Under the pieces are notes generated by a model. It was given only the letters and a program-made list of their open reading frames with translations, did not search any database and was not told the DNA's origin. The position numbers were made by a program, and so were the translations under genes. Below are positions 46,096-59,570 of a stretch of 64,000 nucleotides of DNA, in pieces. This stretch comes from Ustulina deusta (Eukaryota; Ascomycota; Sordariomycetes; Xylariales; Xylariaceae). Positions within the stretch are counted from its first letter, which is position 1. Every line of letters begins with the position of its first letter. The stretch lies in contig JAJNNX010000008.1 in assembly GCA_023159155.1 (NCBI GenBank), forward strand, positions 1,054,001 to 1,118,000, given 5' to 3'.

Positions 46096-46398
46096 TGTTA
46101 AATGGGCTATATATAATATATTATATGTAAAACAAATAACACGCATAGACAGAATACAATATATTGTACTATATTATCTATAAAAAAAAGAAAAAAAAAG
46201 AAAATGTTCGTATAAAGCATGAGTTTTTTATATTTATATAAAAGCTTACGTTATTATACGAGCTAACATAACAAAAAAGAAATAAAGTCCTTTTTATCCG
46301 GCCGAAATCTGGCTAATATCTGTATAACAGCTAAACATAAACTTATATTCCGTGCAAGTTATATAATAAGGTTGTAACTAATGCTAGTTATTCTAATA
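46096..46398 (-). repeat. LTR of the nested copia-like element (3' copy)
   Basis: It is homologous to the solo LTR at 27952-28253 but with many C-to-T and G-to-A differences; for instance the GTCCGGCCGAGGTCCGGC core is changed to ATCCGGCCGAAATCTGGC. Preceded by TAAAC. Confidence 0.85.
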
Positions 46399-49300
46399 TT
46401 AGCTATTTTTTTTTTTAGTTATAATTGCTTGTTGTATAGAAAGAACAAAAAAAGTAACTATATAACTGTTTAGATATATATATAAAAGTTTAACTACTAG
46501 GGAGATAACTAAGTTAGTAGTCTAGTTTATACGTATAGTTACTAGGTTAGTAGATCATTTTTTTTTAATAAAGTTATATAACAATATTATAAAGCTGCTG
46601 CTTTGGCTATACAGTTGGTCAAAAACTATAGGCCAAACATTACTTAGTAACTATTTGAATTAAAGCTAAATATTTGTTCTTGCCCTATATAATAGCAAGG
46701 TTTATAATTAGCTAGTTTGTCCAGTTAGTAAGCTTTATATAAGCAGTTACTAGTTAAAAGCTTTTAAGGTTGCTTATGTTTGGTTAACTAGGCAGGTTAT
46801 TTGTATAAAAAGAAATTAATTAATTAAAAGTCAGGTTAGCTTATGCATAAAAAGACTTATATATAAAAGGGTGCTTAAATCTTCTATTGCTTTTTGTTCT
46901 TTTGTTATTTTTTAAGATTTTCTGTTTTATATATTTGTTTATTCTTATATACTATATATATATATATATATATATATTTATACAATAGATACTATCTAGC
47001 TTTTTAGTAATAATAGTTGTGCACTAAGAATTATTAGCTAGGACAACAACTACTATATAGTATTGCTACTAATAAACAATCCTAACAATTATTAGTTTAT
47101 TATAGCGCTATATATTAATATATATGTTTGTTTTTTTATTATATATATGTTTATTTTAGTATATTACTAATATTTTTGTTTTTTATATATAAACTAATAA
47201 AGCTTAGGTTGCTGCTATGCTATTAGTTAATATATAGATCTAGGTGCTTACAAATATACTTTTTGCATATTTAATTATGTTTATTTTTTATTAAAAGGGT
47301 TACTTTTATATGGTTTTTATCTAGTCGCGCAGTACTACTATTGCTGCGTATATAAAAAATGCTTGTATAATATGTAGTAGTTACCTGTTTTGCGGCTATT
47401 GCTAAATTATTGGGTTTTAGGGTAATACTTACGTAATATACGTTTGGCGTTTATACGGCGCTTGGTACAATTATTACGTTTAAAAAGAAGGAGGTAAGTT
47501 AGTTATACAATAAAAAAAATGGGGAAAGGAAAAATAAAAAGGAGTAGTATTTATGTTTATTTTTTTTTTTAAAATTAATTTATTATATATTGCTTTTATA
47601 TTTTTGATTTTTTTTTTTTTATAAATGCTATAGTTATATATAATTTTTTATGTTTTATTAATAAATATTTTTATTTATATAGTTAATTTGTTTATTAATA
47701 CAAAGGTTTTTAAAGTTTGGTTTAGTATTCTTTTTATAAACGTATTAGTTGGATTATTTTTATTATTGATCTATTATATTTTAGAGATTTTTTATTTTTT
47801 GTATAATTTTTTTAATAATATAATATTAATTATTAGGCGTTTTTTTTGCGTAGTACCGAGCTTAACAAAATAATTATATAACAATTTTAAATTAAAACAT
47901 AAAACAGCTAGAATTAGAAATAATTATAATATAGTTATAATTTTTAAAAATATTATATAAAAGGCAATAATATTATTAAAACTATTAATTATATTATATA
48001 GTTTATTTATAAATATATTTCTAGTTATTTTTTTATATTTGTTTGAATTCTAGTATATAATATTTTTTTTGATTTTAAAGCTCAAATTTTTTTTTATATA
48101 ATGTTTAGTTCTTAATATAATTATAAATCCAAATTAAAAAGTTATATTTATATTGTTTATAAATAACCTATTTATAAAAATAAACAGTTTTATATAATAT
48201 AAGTCTATTAGTATAAAGGTTAAGCTATAATTTTTATTATTTATTTGCTACTAGATTTTTTAGTTCAAATTTTTAATATTGTATAGCTTAGGATATATAA
48301 CTTGGGCAGCTATGCATAAGTTATATGTTGCTTTAGGCTAGCAAATATTACTAATATATATATTTTTTGTTTGTTATAAAACGTATTACTATATAAAATT
48401 AGTTATATAGGAGTTAATCTAGTCTAATTGGTTTGTTTAGTTTTTTTAAATTAAAATAATATTTTTTTCGGATAAAAATATAATTTGTTTATTATTAAAC
48501 TTTATAAAGTAACCTAGCTAAAGTATTTTTTTTAGTTTTATATAAAACTTGGCTTGCTACAATTTGTATTTTTCTTTTTTTAAAAAGCCTAGCAATATAA
48601 AGCTAAACATATTGTCTGTTTATAATCTAGTAATATTAAAATTATTCAAGGGTTTTTTAGTAAAAAGTAGGCATAGGTTGTATATAAAAATAGTTATACC
48701 GAGCTTTTTATAGTAGTACTAATAGTATGTTTTAAATTAGTATAAACCTAATTTAGCAAGTTTATATAATAGTTATATAATTTATAAAATTGTTCTATTA
48801 GAATATTTTGATTTTAGTTCGGATAGTAGTTATATAAGGATTTTTTTGGCTAATTTATTCTTTAATTATATATATGCTTATATAATATTTTAAAGTTTGC
48901 CTAAGGCGTTAAAGTTATAAATTAGAAAAAGTCCTAGTACAAGTAGCAATTTTTGGCTTATTTGCTAGATTATTAGCAACTAAATAAGTACTATTTTTTT
49001 TTTAGTATTATTATAGCTTTATATAATAAGTTAGAACTTTTTATATATTTTAGTTATTTCTTTTTTAATTTTTTATATAAGTTAGAACTTAAAAATATAA
49101 ATATTGCCATATTTTGTTAGATTGTATTTTATAAATTAGAATATGCTTTATGTAATAAGATTGTTAATTTTAGTAATATTAGATTTTTTAAATAGGGCTT
49201 TAAGTATATTAATAATATTATTTTTGTATAGCTTAATAGCTAAAGTATAGTTCTATTTTTTTAAGGGTTAGGAATAATTAATTAATTTATTATATAAAGG

Positions 49301-51990
49301 TTATATAAAATGTTATAGCTTTTGGGGGTTATTTATATTTTTTTTATATAATAAGGGCTTAAAAAAGTTATGTTTTGTTCTTTTTTTTATTATGTTTGTC
49401 TAAAATATCTTTTTTAGTTATATAATAATAAGGCTTAATTTATGTCTAACAGAAGCGTATTAGGCTATTTATTAAATTAATAACTATATTAAGGTTTTTA
49501 ATTAACTTAATTTTGTATAGTCTATCCTAGCCTTTTTTCTTCTGCTATACTATTACTTTGCTATATAAAGGTAACAAAAATATATTATATAAAGCTGGCC
49601 TATTATACTAGTTAATTGTATAGTTAATTTTAATTTTTGTTTTTTTATTATATAACATTTTTATAGTTTTTTTGATTGCTTTAGCCTTTTATATAATATT
49701 AAATAAAAAGGATAAGTCCTAATTAATTTTAAAGTAAGCTTTAAAAATAAAGAGGGTTAATATAAAGCTGTTTAGCCTAGCAGTATTGTTTAAAGCTTTA
49801 ATTATTATTTAGAAAATTAATTTGTTTTTTATATAATTATTAATTTTAGCTTTTAGTATATTATATATATAGCAAAAAAGGCTATATATCTTTTTGATTT
49901 TGCTAATTGCCTAGTATGCCTTAATAAGCATTATATAGCACTAAATGCCTATAATCCTTGCTTAGTTCTAAAATTTTTCAAACAAAAAGTTTATATTTAA
50001 GTTATATATAATATAGTTAGGAAGTTTTTAATATATATTAATCTAGCACTTATATAGCGCTTCTTAAGCGTTTTATATAAATATCGATTTAAAAAAAGTT
50101 ATTACTTAAAAAGATATAGTAGTATTAATAATATAAAAAACTTGCTTATTGTTTATTTATATAATATTAATTATAACTTTATAATTAAAATTATAATTGT
50201 TTTTAATTAAGAACTTAAATTATTAAAGTGTTAGGTTATATAATTAATAGTAATAATAAAATTTCTAGATTTTTTCTAAAATTAAATAGTTAATATTATA
50301 TTTTATATAACTAAGCATTATATATAGTCTTTTTATATAAAAATATCTAAATTAATAATATAATTGTTATAATTCTGTTTTAATAAAATATAGTCTAGTT
50401 TTATAAAAATTTATATTAAAAAATAAATATTCTTATTTATATATAATAAGAATAATTTTTTTATTTTTTTATATAATAATATTTTTTATATTATTAAAAT
50501 AAGCTTATAAATAGTTAGCGTCCTTTAATAAAAATAAAAATAATATTAGGCTATTTAAAATATAATATATTATTATATTAAAAGAATTATTTATTTATAT
50601 AGTGCTTATAGTAGTAATTATATTACTGCCGCCAAACTTAATATTTGTACTACTTAGGGTCTAGTCTATTTTTATATAAAGGTAAAGTTTAAAATAGGCT
50701 TCCAATTGTGCTTTTTCTACCGTTAAATAGTTTAAAGCGCTTATATTTTAGAGTTTGCTTTAGTACTCTATATAATACTAGTTGCTAAAAATAAACTGGT
50801 TAGATAATATGTCCGTTTTGTAGTTCTAGATATTCTTTTTAGTTATATAATAAATAAAAGTATTATTTATTAAGAATTAAGTAAATTAGCTACTAAATTT
50901 TTTATTAAGTTTTTTATTACTTTTGTTTAATTCTAAGTATTTTTTATATTTTATAAAGTATACCAAGAACTTTTTAAGTATAGGTTCTGCTTTATTAATT
51001 ATTTCGTACAAATTAAAGTATTAATTCTTTATATAAGCTTATTTTTAAAAAATATATTTAGTTAACTAATAATTTTCTTTGTAGTATATAAAGCATTTCT
51101 TATTTATATAGTAGTTTTGGCTTTTCTGGTCTTTTTAGTAATTTTACTATATGTTTGGCCTGTTTAATAATTTAGGAAATTTATACTATTAGCCTTTTAT
51201 ATAATAGTTTTAGTTATATTTCTTATTAGTAAAGTAGGTATTGTTGTTTTTTTATATAAAGCTTTTTAATATATTGTTTGACGTTATCTAAATATATGCT
51301 TAAAAGTCCAAAAAAAAACTTTTGCTTGTTAGCTTTTAGAATATAAGAGCTATAGCTAATTTTAGAACCCTTTAGTATACTTATATAATTATTATACTTA
51401 GCTAGATTTTCTTTTGGTAATTTGTACTAAGTATTTGTTGTATTTTTGAAAGCTTATTAATTATAAGATTTAATACTTTATGTAATGCTAGATTTAGGTG
51501 TTTTTTTTTTATTTATATAAATATAATTGTAGTCTAGTTGGCCTAATATTAACTATAGTTTGTATTAGTATTAAAATAAGTATTTATTATATAGTAGATT
51601 TTATGCTAGGTTTTTTTAGGTTTAATCTAATATATAAAATAGTTTTTTGTATAATTTTTAAGAATTATTAGAAATATTATATAGTATTAGTCCTTTATAA
51701 TTCTGAATTATTAGTATATATTTATAAATAGGCATGCTTTATTATATAAAAAGTTATATAGTTTGCCTATATAGTTCTTTTCTTTTTTTTTTATTTTTTA
51801 GAAAATCGCATATTTTTTAAGAGAGATTATTCTATTCTATATAATCTTTATAAAAAGTAGGTCTAAAAATACATTGCTTGCTATAAGATCTAGTATTACA
51901 TAAAAGTATACCTATTATAATAAGGTTTAAAAAAGGTTATAAATAATAGAATATTTATATATAGGTTAGAAATTTAGTTTATAACCTATT

Positions 51991-52230
51991 TGTAACGGTT
52001 AGTACAGTCTTGGCAAGACCTGCAAGGACTCCAGACCTATAGGGCAATAAGATAAAAGGTCTACGCACAGACCAGCCCATACCTCTGTAGCCACACACAT
52101 AGAGTCCATATCTATTTACTCTATAAACTCTGACTTCCTTTCTTTCTTTTTCCTTTTTTTTTTAGCTTAAAATCTTCGCCTATAGTATTAATAAATTAGC
52201 TATAAAAGCTTTATTTAACTAAGTATAGCA
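51991..52230 (+). repeat. 5' LTR of the innermost Ty3/gypsy element
   Basis: Begins TGTAACGGTTAGTACAGTC and ends AAGTATAGCA. It is the less mutated of the pair, retaining GACCTGCAAGGACTCCAG. It contains a pyrimidine-rich run near 52140-52165. Confidence 0.88.
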
Positions 52231-55200
52231 CTACTTTAAGCTTACTAATTACCTGCTAACAAGCGTTTAATAAAATATATATTTTTTATTTCGCTATAGT
52301 TAGCAAAACATAAATAAACTTCTTTTTTTTAATTATATACCTAATATTAAAGATTATATATCCTATAACACAAACTTAACTTTAATATAACTATAATAAA
52401 ACTTTTAATTTTTATACTACCTAAAGACAAACAACCTATAAGAAACCTAACTTTAAATATCCTAATTCTACCCTAGGCACTTAAATAATTAGAACAACTC
52501 TAGTTATAAAATATAACTAGCTTATTACTTTTAAACAATCCTAAAATTTTTACTTCTATAAAAAAAAAAGAATATTTTGTACTAAACTTTTTTATAAATG
52601 CTTTAAGTAAACTAATACTTAAAAAAAAAAACAAAACATTAGAACACAAAAAAAACAAAAAATTAAAACTTAAAAAAAACAAAAAATTAGGACCTAAAAA
52701 AACAGAATTTAAACTAGAGCTAGAACAACCTAATATAAATAATACACCTAGAAATATAGCAAAAAATATTGGAGCTATATAGGCTTGCAATTTTATGTTA
52801 GTTCTAGCAGAACTTTTTTAATAACTAAAAAAAGTAAAGCGCTAATCCCTTGCTATGCTTACCCTAGTGCTTTTAAAAAACTATTGCGACTTAACCGTAA
52901 AAAGCGCATTTGGAAATACTAACTTTAAACCTTCCGGCCTTGCTGCCCTACCTGTTTTTCGACCTGTTAGCTTATTTATAACTGCTTTAAACCCTTTTTA
53001 TACTAAAAAAGCTAAAGTATAAAGAATTAATCCTAGCAAGTTCGCAAAAAATAAAAACCTATTTAATAACTAGGTTTATAAACTAGCAAGAAAATTAAAC
53101 AAAAATATTACTACTTTTTAAACTAAAAATAACTAACTTTAGTATATTATAGGCCAATTAAAAAAGCGTACTAAAAAATCTATAAAAATATGCTTTTATT
53201 TAACCAAAAAATTGTTTAGTAATATTATAAAAATAATTCAAGCTTTATTAGTAATTTATTATAATTCTAACTAAACAGCTATTATTTATAAAATATTTAG
53301 AGCTTATATATATAAAGCAAATAAAAATATTAATAAGTTTATTTTTATATTTAATAGTTTAGTTTAAAAGTATTAACTTATAAAATTGCAATAAAAGCAT
53401 AAACTATAGGACTATTTTTATATAAACTTAAGAAAAAACTTATATAAAGCTTTTATAAATTTAGATATTTCTTACGAATTGTTTATTAATAAAGTTATTA
53501 AGTTAGTATATAATACTAAGCAAGCTTATAAAAATCGCTAGTAAACCAAGCTTGCAAGCTTAACCAAAAAAAGATCGAACTTAAGTAATTAAACTTTTAG
53601 CAAACCTAACTACTAACCTTCGGCAAACCTTAAAAGTTCTAAAATACCTACTTTAAAACAGTTAAAACAAGCTTTAACTGCAAAAAAAAAAAAAGCCTAT
53701 TAGGATAATAAGACCTGCTTTATTTATAGTAAAAAAAAACATATATTAATTAACTGCTTTAACCGAAAACCTAAAGTTTTAGGTATTTAGCTAGCAAAAA
53801 AAATACCTAATAAGAACAGCTCAAGTAGTTTATTCGACTCAAAAAACAAGTAGAACTAACAAAAATCTTTTTATTAGTTCTTTTATTTATTTTAGCTAAA
53901 ATATATAGCTAAAATAAATCAATTATTTTTAAAATATTTGCTAAGTTATAAATTAATAATATTAAAATAAAAACTTTAGCTTTATATAATACTAGAGCCT
54001 ATACTTTTTTAATAATTAGCCGCAAATTTGCGCAACAAGTCAAACAATAGCTAAAAATAAAAGTAGTCTATTTAACAAAACTTTAAAAACTTTGCAACTA
54101 TTATAGCAAAATAATTAACAAAGTCCGCAAATATTTAATATATATAATAAAAATTAACAGTTAATAGTTTAAAGATTAAATGTTCTAGGTTACTAACTTT
54201 AGTTATAATATTATTATTAGCATTAAATAGTTAATAAAGCAAAATGTTCTAATAAAAACTTAAAAACAATAGCTAATCTAGCCGGATAATTTATTTTTAT
54301 TAGTTTAGTTCTTCCCTATAATTATAGTTAAACTATTTAGCTATAAATAACAAATTATAGACCTAAAAATATAAAAGAATGCTAATTAATACAATCAAGC
54401 ATTAGAAAAATATTATTAAATATTAAAACAACTCTTTAGAACTAAAATAATTATTCTAGGTATAACTAAAACTAAAAAAATATAAAAAAAACTTAAAACT
54501 TTTAAACCCAAAACAAAAAAGGTCTATATAATAACTTTTAAAAAAAAAAAAACTAAACTACTATTAAAAAAATTCTACAAAATCTTTAGAACTATTTTTA
54601 TTAAAACAAATAAAAACAGTTAACTAAAAAAACTCTATAGAAACTTATCGCAATTAAGTTTATAACAACTAAAAATAATAATACTAAGCTATTTAAAAAA
54701 AACTCAAAAATGATTAGTATTTTACAAAAAAAGTAAACTTAGATCAACTAAATAGTACTATAAAAGACTTTTAATAATAAACCTATCTTATTTTTAAAAA
54801 AAAAAAACTTTAAATATATAGAGTTAGTACGAAGTTTTTTGCTTCTTTAACTATTATACCTAAAAAAGTTTTTTTTAAAAAAAAAATCTAAAACTTTACT
54901 ACTATTACAACTAGGGTTTAATATAGTGCTAGAACTTAATAGTAAAAAATACGCTTTAAAACCCTACTAATATTAAATACCTGTATAATTTATTCCTTTT
55001 AAAAAAAAGTTCATAAATAAGCTACTAGCTATAGACTTTATTAAACAAAATATAAACCTAAACATTACGTTTGTTTTGTTTGTATTTAAACCTAGGTTAA
55101 CTAAATATAAATTTATAATTAATTATTAATAAAAAAATATATACTTAAAAAATAGAATTATGCTAGTTTTAAATATTAGTAGTACTATATTTAATTGTTA

Positions 55201-57906
55201 TAATATAACCTGTTTTGTAAAGCTAGACATTATTAAAACTTTTTATTGATTATTGCTAACTTTAGAATTACGCTACCTTACCTTTTTCCGAACCTATAAA
55301 GGAGTATTTCAATAAAAAGTTTTACTATTTGGTCTAAAAATAGGACCTGCATAGTAGCAGGCTTTTATTAATATACAAATCTAAAAACTTCTAAATAAAT
55401 TTATAAACGTTTATATAAATAATATTCTAATCTATTCCGAAACTAAAAAATAGTACTAGATTTATTACAAAAAAATAATTTACTATTTATATTAAGCCGG
55501 GTACTAAAAAGACATTAGAAAGTTTTGTTTTAATACGCCTATTATTAATTACTTAGAAATAATTATAAAAACTAAAGTAAAAATTAAGATTGACCCTACT
55601 AAGATCTAAGCAATTCTAAATTAGAACTTTAACAATTTTAAAAGCATTAAATCAATTCGGTTATTTTTTAGGCTTTACAACTATGTTTGCATATTTACTT
55701 ACTATATTAGTAAAATAGCTGCCTTTTTAAATCGATTACTAAAAAAAAACAAACTATTTATAATAGGACTAGAACAAAAATAAACTTTTAAATATATAAA
55801 ACTGTTAATATATAAAGCCCTAGTTCTAGCCTTTTTTAGGCCCGGCTAACCAATATAAATAAAAACAGATGCCTTATATAACACAACAAAAAAAATTATC
55901 TAGTAATAATAAAAAGATATAACCTAAAAACCTATAAAATATTTTTTTAAAATAATAATACTAACTAAGCAAGCCTACCTGATTTAAGACTAAGAACTTT
56001 TAGTAGTAGTATAAACTTTAAAACACTACTACTTAGAACTTCTAAAAACTAAATTCTTTATAATAACTAATTATTAAGCTTTACTATACTTTTTAAATAA
56101 ATAGATCTTATTAATGTAATAAATCTATTAGGCCAACTTTTTATCAAACTTTAATATTATTTTTTAGTACTAACTAAAACAAAAAAATATAGTAACTAAT
56201 ATTTTATTAAAAAAAATAATAGAGCTCCCTATAATAAAAGCTAAAAAAGCTAAAAAAAAAACAATAATACTAGTTCTTTTTAACAAAATACTAGGTCTTA
56301 TATTAATTATAGATATTTTACCCAATACTTTCTAAAGAGCTAACCTAATAAACCTAATTAAACAGAAAAACTAACTATAAAAACTAAAAAATAAAAACGA
56401 AAAGCTATATATACCTAAGGTTATTTTAAATAAAACTATTTTTTTTTATATAACTTTAATTTAAAAAGTTTATATATCTTTAATTACTATATACCAAAAC
56501 TAGCACAAAACAATTAAAATATTAGAATAAGAATACTACTAGTTTTATTTAAGACATAATTGCAAACAGTACATATATAATTGCTATAACTATAAAAGAA
56601 ATAAAATACTACAAAACAAAACTTCTGGCTTTTTTTATTTATTGTTTATACTATTTATAATATAGCAATACATAGTAATAAATAGTAAAAATATGCTATC
56701 TAACTAATAGGGTTATAACTATATATAAATGTTTATAAATAAGTTTAGCCGCTTAATTATAACTTTACCTGGCAAAAAGACCAATACTGCAGAGTTACTA
56801 ATTATATAATACTATAGAAGTCTATATAAATTTCTAAGTATACTAAACATATAAATATTAGATAATATAGAACTATTTGTTTTTAAGTTTATAGTAATAA
56901 TTAATAGTTTTATAAGCACTAAGCACTGCTTTAGCAATGCTTATTATTTTTAAACCTAGGAAACAATAGAATTAACTAATTAAAAACTAGATTAATAACT
57001 TTGTTTTTATATTAATAAGTACCAAAACAACTAGAATATTTATTTTTTTGCTTTAGACTTTATATATAATTTTTTATAATATTTATTAATTAATATATTA
57101 CTACTAAAAGTAGCAATAGAAATAAACATACAAAACCCTTTAATAGTAAACCTTAATAAAGCAGTTATAGATTCTAATACTAAGCAATAGGTACTTAAAT
57201 TAATTTATTAAACTTAAAATATTTAAAAAATAGCATATAAAGCTGCAACTTTTGTATAGAAATAATATAAGCTATAAACTAACAAAAAAAAACATCTAGT
57301 AAACTTTAAAATAAAAAACAAAGTTTTTTTAAAAAAGAAAGGTTTTGTAACGTAAATACTAATTATTAGATTAAACTTATAATTAATTAGTTCTTTTGAA
57401 ATTCTAAAAAAATAAAAATTTAGTTATGTTTTTAACTTGCTTAACTTTTATACAATAAAAAACTTATTTTATACTAACTAATTATAAAAAGTAAGCAATA
57501 ACCTTTTATTTTAGCAAATTTAATTATTGCTTTTAGCTAAAAATATTAATAGTAAAGCAAAATTTAAAATCAAACAAGTCAAACAATTAAAAATATATAA
57601 AAAAAACAAAGAACTACAATATTAGGTTGCTTAAAAAAGCTACAATCCTAACAATACTTAGTACGTAGCTTAGAATTTTAAAAATATACCAATCAAGCTT
57701 GACTAATTCTATAAAACTTACAAAAAAGCTTCCGGACCCCCTATAAAACTACAAAAATAAATACATACAGTAACAACTAACAAATTTACAAACAATTACA
57801 AAAATAATAATAAAGCAGTACGCTATAAAAAAGCTATATAAACCTGCTATTATTAGTAATCTTAAATTAAAACTATATTTAAACTTTCGGTTTTAAAAAA
57901 AAATAA

Positions 57907-58146
57907 TATAACAGTTAGTACAGTCTTGGCAAAACTTATAAAAACTCTAGACCTATAAAACAATAAAATAAAAAGTCTATATACGGACTAGCCCATACTT
58001 TTGCAGCTACACACACAAAGTCTATATTTACCTACTTTATAAACTTTGACTTCCTTCTTTCTTTTTTCCTTTTTTTTTTAGCTTAAAGTCTTCGCCCATA
58101 GTATCAATAAACTAGCTATAGAAGCTTTACTTGATTAAGCGTGGCA
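57907..58146 (+). repeat. 3' LTR of the innermost Ty3/gypsy element
   Basis: Begins TATAACAGTTAGTACAGTC (the TG end changed to TA) and ends AAGCGTGGCA. It shows more C-to-T and G-to-A changes in its first half than the 5' copy. Confidence 0.88.
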
Positions 58147-59265
58147 CTATTTTTATTATATATTTATATATATATTTAGGAATATTTTAAAACTTAATAA
58201 TAAATTATATAAATAAATAGGGGGTCTAATCTTTAAAGGTTTGGAATTATATATTTTTTAAAAGTCTAAGCTATATAAGTTCTGATTATCTGATCTCTAG
58301 TTCTATTTTTATTTATATAATAGGTATAAGGGCTAGGGTATGCCAAAGTATAAAAGTAGGCTAAGGAGTAGGCCGAAATTATTAACTTAGTATAAAAAAA
58401 ACTAAAAGTTGTTATATAATAGGAATAAAAATAAATTAAATAATTAATAGTTCTAAAGAGTTTTTAATAAGTTTAAATTCTTTTTATATAATTTAAGCAA
58501 AGTTTTTTGTATATATGCTTAAATTGCTTTGTAGCTATATTTTTTTATATATAATAGTTTTAGAAAGTTTTATATAAATATTTATATAAAGTTATATAAA
58601 ATATTTAAGTTTTTATTTTATAAAATCTTTTTTATACGTTTTTTAAAATATTTGTTTATTATTAATTATATAGTTATATTTTTTGATTTAAAAAGCTATA
58701 TATATATTAAAAATTATTTTTAATACTATATCTAGATTGATTAGTTAGCTTTAATATTAAAAGTTAAATATATTTTTTATATTTTTAAAATTAATATTAA
58801 GTTTTAAAGCAAGCTTGTTATATATAAATTGGAAGTATGTTTTAGTAGTTTTTATAGTTTTATATAGTAAATATAATACTATAATAAAAAATTAAAAAAA
58901 AATATTATCTAGCTATTATATAGTAGTATAGTTAGAAGTAATATAATTATATATTATTTTTATTTTTTTTATATTGTATTTTTAATGCTTTTTGTAAAGA
59001 GTTAATACTTATACATTAAAAATTAGATTTTTTTTACTTTTTTTATAACAAATAAATATATTTAGTAACCTATAGTATAAAATATTTATTTTATTTTATA
59101 TAGTATTATTATTACTACTTTATAAAAAAGTAATAGTTATATAATAAAAATTTTAAAATATAATATAAAAACTTATTTAAATAAGTTTAATTTTGTTTTT
59201 ATTTTTGCTAATTTATAGTATATTTTTACGATTTTTTTTGAAATATTTTTATAACTACTAATTAG

Positions 59266-59565
59266 TATTAAATAGGCTATATATAATATATTATATATAA
59301 AACAAATAACGCGCGTAGATAAAATATAATATATTATATTATATTATTTATAAAAAAAAAAAAAAAAAAAATATTTATATAAAGCATAAGTTTTTTATAT
59401 TTATGTAAGAGCTTATGCTATTGTACGAGCTAACATAACAAAGGGGAAATAAGGTCCCTTTCGTCCGGCCGAGGTCCGGCTAATATCTATACAATAGCCG
59501 AGCGTGAACTTGCACTCTATGCGAGTTGCACAATAAGGTTGTAACCAATGCCAGTTATTCTAACA
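59266..59565 (-). repeat. LTR of the nested copia-like element (5' copy)
   Basis: About 300 bp, homologous to 46096-46398 and 27952-28253. Its outer third is heavily A/T-changed, but the middle (about 59440-59490) keeps GTCCGGCCGAGGTCCGGC unchanged. Followed by TAAAC. Confidence 0.85.
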
Positions 59566-59570
59566 TAAAC

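Larger units (their letters stand above)
51991..58146 (+). mobile_element. Innermost Ty3/gypsy retrotransposon, full length, RIP-inactivated
   Basis: The element is 6156 bp, with LTRs 51991-52230 and 57907-58146 (240 bp each, TG..CA in the better-kept copy). It is flanked by CTATT at 51986-51990 and 58147-58151. Coding was on the plus strand, which is A-rich. Bases 53716-53757 encode a gag zinc knuckle with C-x2-C-x4-H-x4-C spacing, the second Cys changed to Tyr. Near 55320-55670 reverse transcriptase is readable between stops: FGLKIGPA, then FINVYINNILIYSETK (catalytic YxDD changed to YINN at 55412-55423), then INYLEIIIKTKVKIKIDPTK. Near 56500-56600, a His/Cys pattern ending NCYNYKRNK matches the integrase zinc-binding domain. 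RT before integrase confirms Ty3/gypsy. Many stops make it dead. It interrupts the copia-like element. Confidence 0.88.
46096..59565 (-). mobile_element. Nested LTR retrotransposon, probably Ty1/copia, itself split by a second element
   Basis: Two related LTRs (46096-46398 and 59266-59565) in the same orientation bound the element, and TAAAC flanks it at 46091-46095 and 59566-59570. Subtracting the nested element and its duplication leaves about 7.3 kb. Interior DNA on both sides of the nested insertion is T-rich on the plus strand, suggesting minus-strand coding. Near 49570-49400 the minus strand reads QSNSIAE and later LLDIN.ALLLYN, resembling the integrase end of Ty1/copia (QQNG.AER; ..A.YLYN). 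Integrase lying upstream of where RT should be also fits copia order. No intact frame remains. Domain evidence is thin, so class is less sure than the boundaries. A region at 46399-47560 is less T-rich and unassigned. Confidence 0.75.

Noticed and set aside
47688..47873. Small hydrophobic protein gene
   Set aside because: Phe/Ile/Leu-rich translation is what T-rich RIP-mutated DNA gives; no start context or homology.
52500..52790. Minus-strand 96-residue membrane-like protein
   Set aside because: It is the complement of the A-rich coding strand of the inner Ty3/gypsy element.
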